Below are positions 6,736 through 7,395 of a stretch of DNA of 7,395 nucleotides, in pieces. Made by a program: the position numbers and the translations under genes. The DNA comes from Clostridia bacterium (GTDB lineage Bacteria; Bacillota_A; Clostridia; Christensenellales; CAG-138): positions 1 to 7,395 of the forward strand of contig JAFZJT010000149.1 of the NCBI GenBank assembly GCA_017553815.1, given 5' to 3'. The notes under the pieces are model-generated. The model ran no database searches. It was not told the origin of the DNA and saw only the letters and a list, made by a program, of their open reading frames with translations. Each line of letters begins with the position of its first letter. Position 1 is the first letter of the stretch.

Positions 6736-6764
6736 AAACCTACACCCAACTATGGAGGTACACT

Positions 6765-7295
6765 ATGGCAATCGGCGAAAGAATACGCTTTTTCCGCAAT
6801 CTGCGCGGCATGACGCAGAAATATCTCGGTATTCAGGCGGGCTTTCCGGAAAAGACTGCGGATATCCGAATGGCACAGTATGAATCTGGAACGCGCACCC
6901 CGAAGCAGGACCTGACCAACGCGCTTGCAGCAGCGCTTGAGGTATCTTCGCTTGCGCTCGACACTCCGGATATCGACAGCTACCTCGGATTGATGCATAC
7001 GCTCTTTGTGCTTGAAGATCGCTACGGCCTTACGGTTGAAAATCGAGATGGCGATGTTGCTCTCAGATTCGATCCTCGTATGGGTAAGGATGCGGCAAGC
7101 ATCTCGCAGATGGTGCTTGCTTGGGCTGCCAAGTCCGATAAGTACCATAGGGGAGAGATAAGCAAGGAAGAATATGACCGTTGGCGCTACAACTACCCAA
7201 AGTACGATACAACTCAGAATTGGGCAAGAGTACCATCCAAGGAATTGAGCGATGCGCTCGCTGAAGCTTTCAAGGATAAACTCACAACAGACTAA
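6765..7295 (+). CDS. Xre-family helix-turn-helix transcriptional regulator
   Basis: 176 residues. Residues 4-65 form an HTH_3/Xre domain (GERIRFFRNLRGMTQKYLG, then QYESGTRTPKQDLTNALAAAL), as in phage and ICE repressors. Residues 70-176 are an unassigned, mostly helical and acidic tail (RFDPRMGKDAASISQ, AKSDKYHRGEISKEEYDRWR) of a kind seen in clostridial element regulators, possibly for dimerisation or signal sensing. No peptidase motif (HExxH) or RecA-cleavage site is seen. The ATG at 6765 has GGAGG 6 bases upstream. It is transcribed divergently from the xis-int operon, so it is the likely switch between integrated maintenance and excision. Repression is the simplest model, but activation cannot be excluded. 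Confidence 0.85.
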   Translation: MAIGERIRFFRNLRGMTQKYLGIQAGFPEKTADIRMAQYESGTRTPKQDLTNALAAALEVSSLALDTPDIDSYLGLMHTLFVLEDRYGLTVENRDGDVALRFDPRMGKDAASISQMVLAWAAKSDKYHRGEISKEEYDRWRYNYPKYDTTQNWARVPSKELSDALAEAFKDKLTTD

Positions 7296-7340
7296 ATTCA
7301 TTTTCAAATAACCTCGCAAAAGCAAAATAATAAGAGCTAA

Positions 7341-7368
7341 CCGACAGTTCAAAAAGTGGTTCTATACT
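7341..7368 (+). promoter_or_regulatory. Possible promoter at the right edge with regulator-like site
   Basis: CCGACA (7341-7346), 16-base spacer, TATACT (7363-7368). The -35 is weak. The -10 overlaps TATACTAAACAT (7363-7374), which is identical to 12 bases at 6639-6650 in the xis-int promoter. The last bases (AAAAAAGGTA) could be the ribosome binding site of a gene beginning beyond the window. Bases 7296-7340 show no terminator or gene. Confidence 0.4.
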
Positions 7369-7395
7369 AAACATTGGGGTTGAATAAAAAAGGTA

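Overview
The window looks like gut Clostridia (Oscillospiraceae/Ruminococcus-like). The evidence is a secreted BspA-type leucine-rich-repeat protein ending in a type I dockerin, Gram-positive promoters and strong Shine-Dalgarno sites, and a mobilizable element built from families typical of gut Firmicutes (MobV relaxase, TnpV, RepA-like ATPase, AP2-type tyrosine integrase). This placement is inference from gene content; no marker gene is present.

Layout. Bases 1-1739 (+) hold the 3' part of a large surface or secreted protein: LRR repeats, two Ig-like domains, an InlB/Flg_new-type repeat and a dockerin. Bases 1740-1837 are a convergent gap with a perfect 9-bp hairpin, and one end of the mobile element probably lies here. 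Bases 1838-6519 (-) are a tightly packed module, read from right to left: excisionase-like wHTH, tyrosine integrase, ribbon-helix-helix (RHH) protein, RepA-like AAA ATPase, a 366-base noncoding segment, MobV relaxase, TnpV. Start codons were set from ribosome binding sites and stop/start overlaps: TGATG joins xis and int, and ATGA joins the RHH gene and the ATPase gene. Bases 6520-6764 are a divergent control region. Bases 6765-7295 (+) encode an Xre-type HTH regulator. Bases 7296-7395 carry a possible promoter for a gene starting beyond the window.

How it may work. The content fits an integrative and mobilizable element. Int and the Xis-like protein would integrate and excise it, MobV would nick and transfer it using a conjugation system supplied in trans, and the RepA-like ATPase plus the repeat cluster may let the excised circle replicate. 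The divergent regulator probably controls both its own promoter and the near-perfect xis-int promoter through ACTAAAC-type sites. The most interesting stretch is 3405-3770. It holds a 20-bp perfect palindrome just upstream of the relaxase, an interrupted stem-loop, and seven copies of a GTGACG-core motif in both orientations beside the ATPase gene. This looks like a combined transfer and replication origin, inferred from sequence alone. I see no defence island, CRISPR array, tRNA or rRNA.
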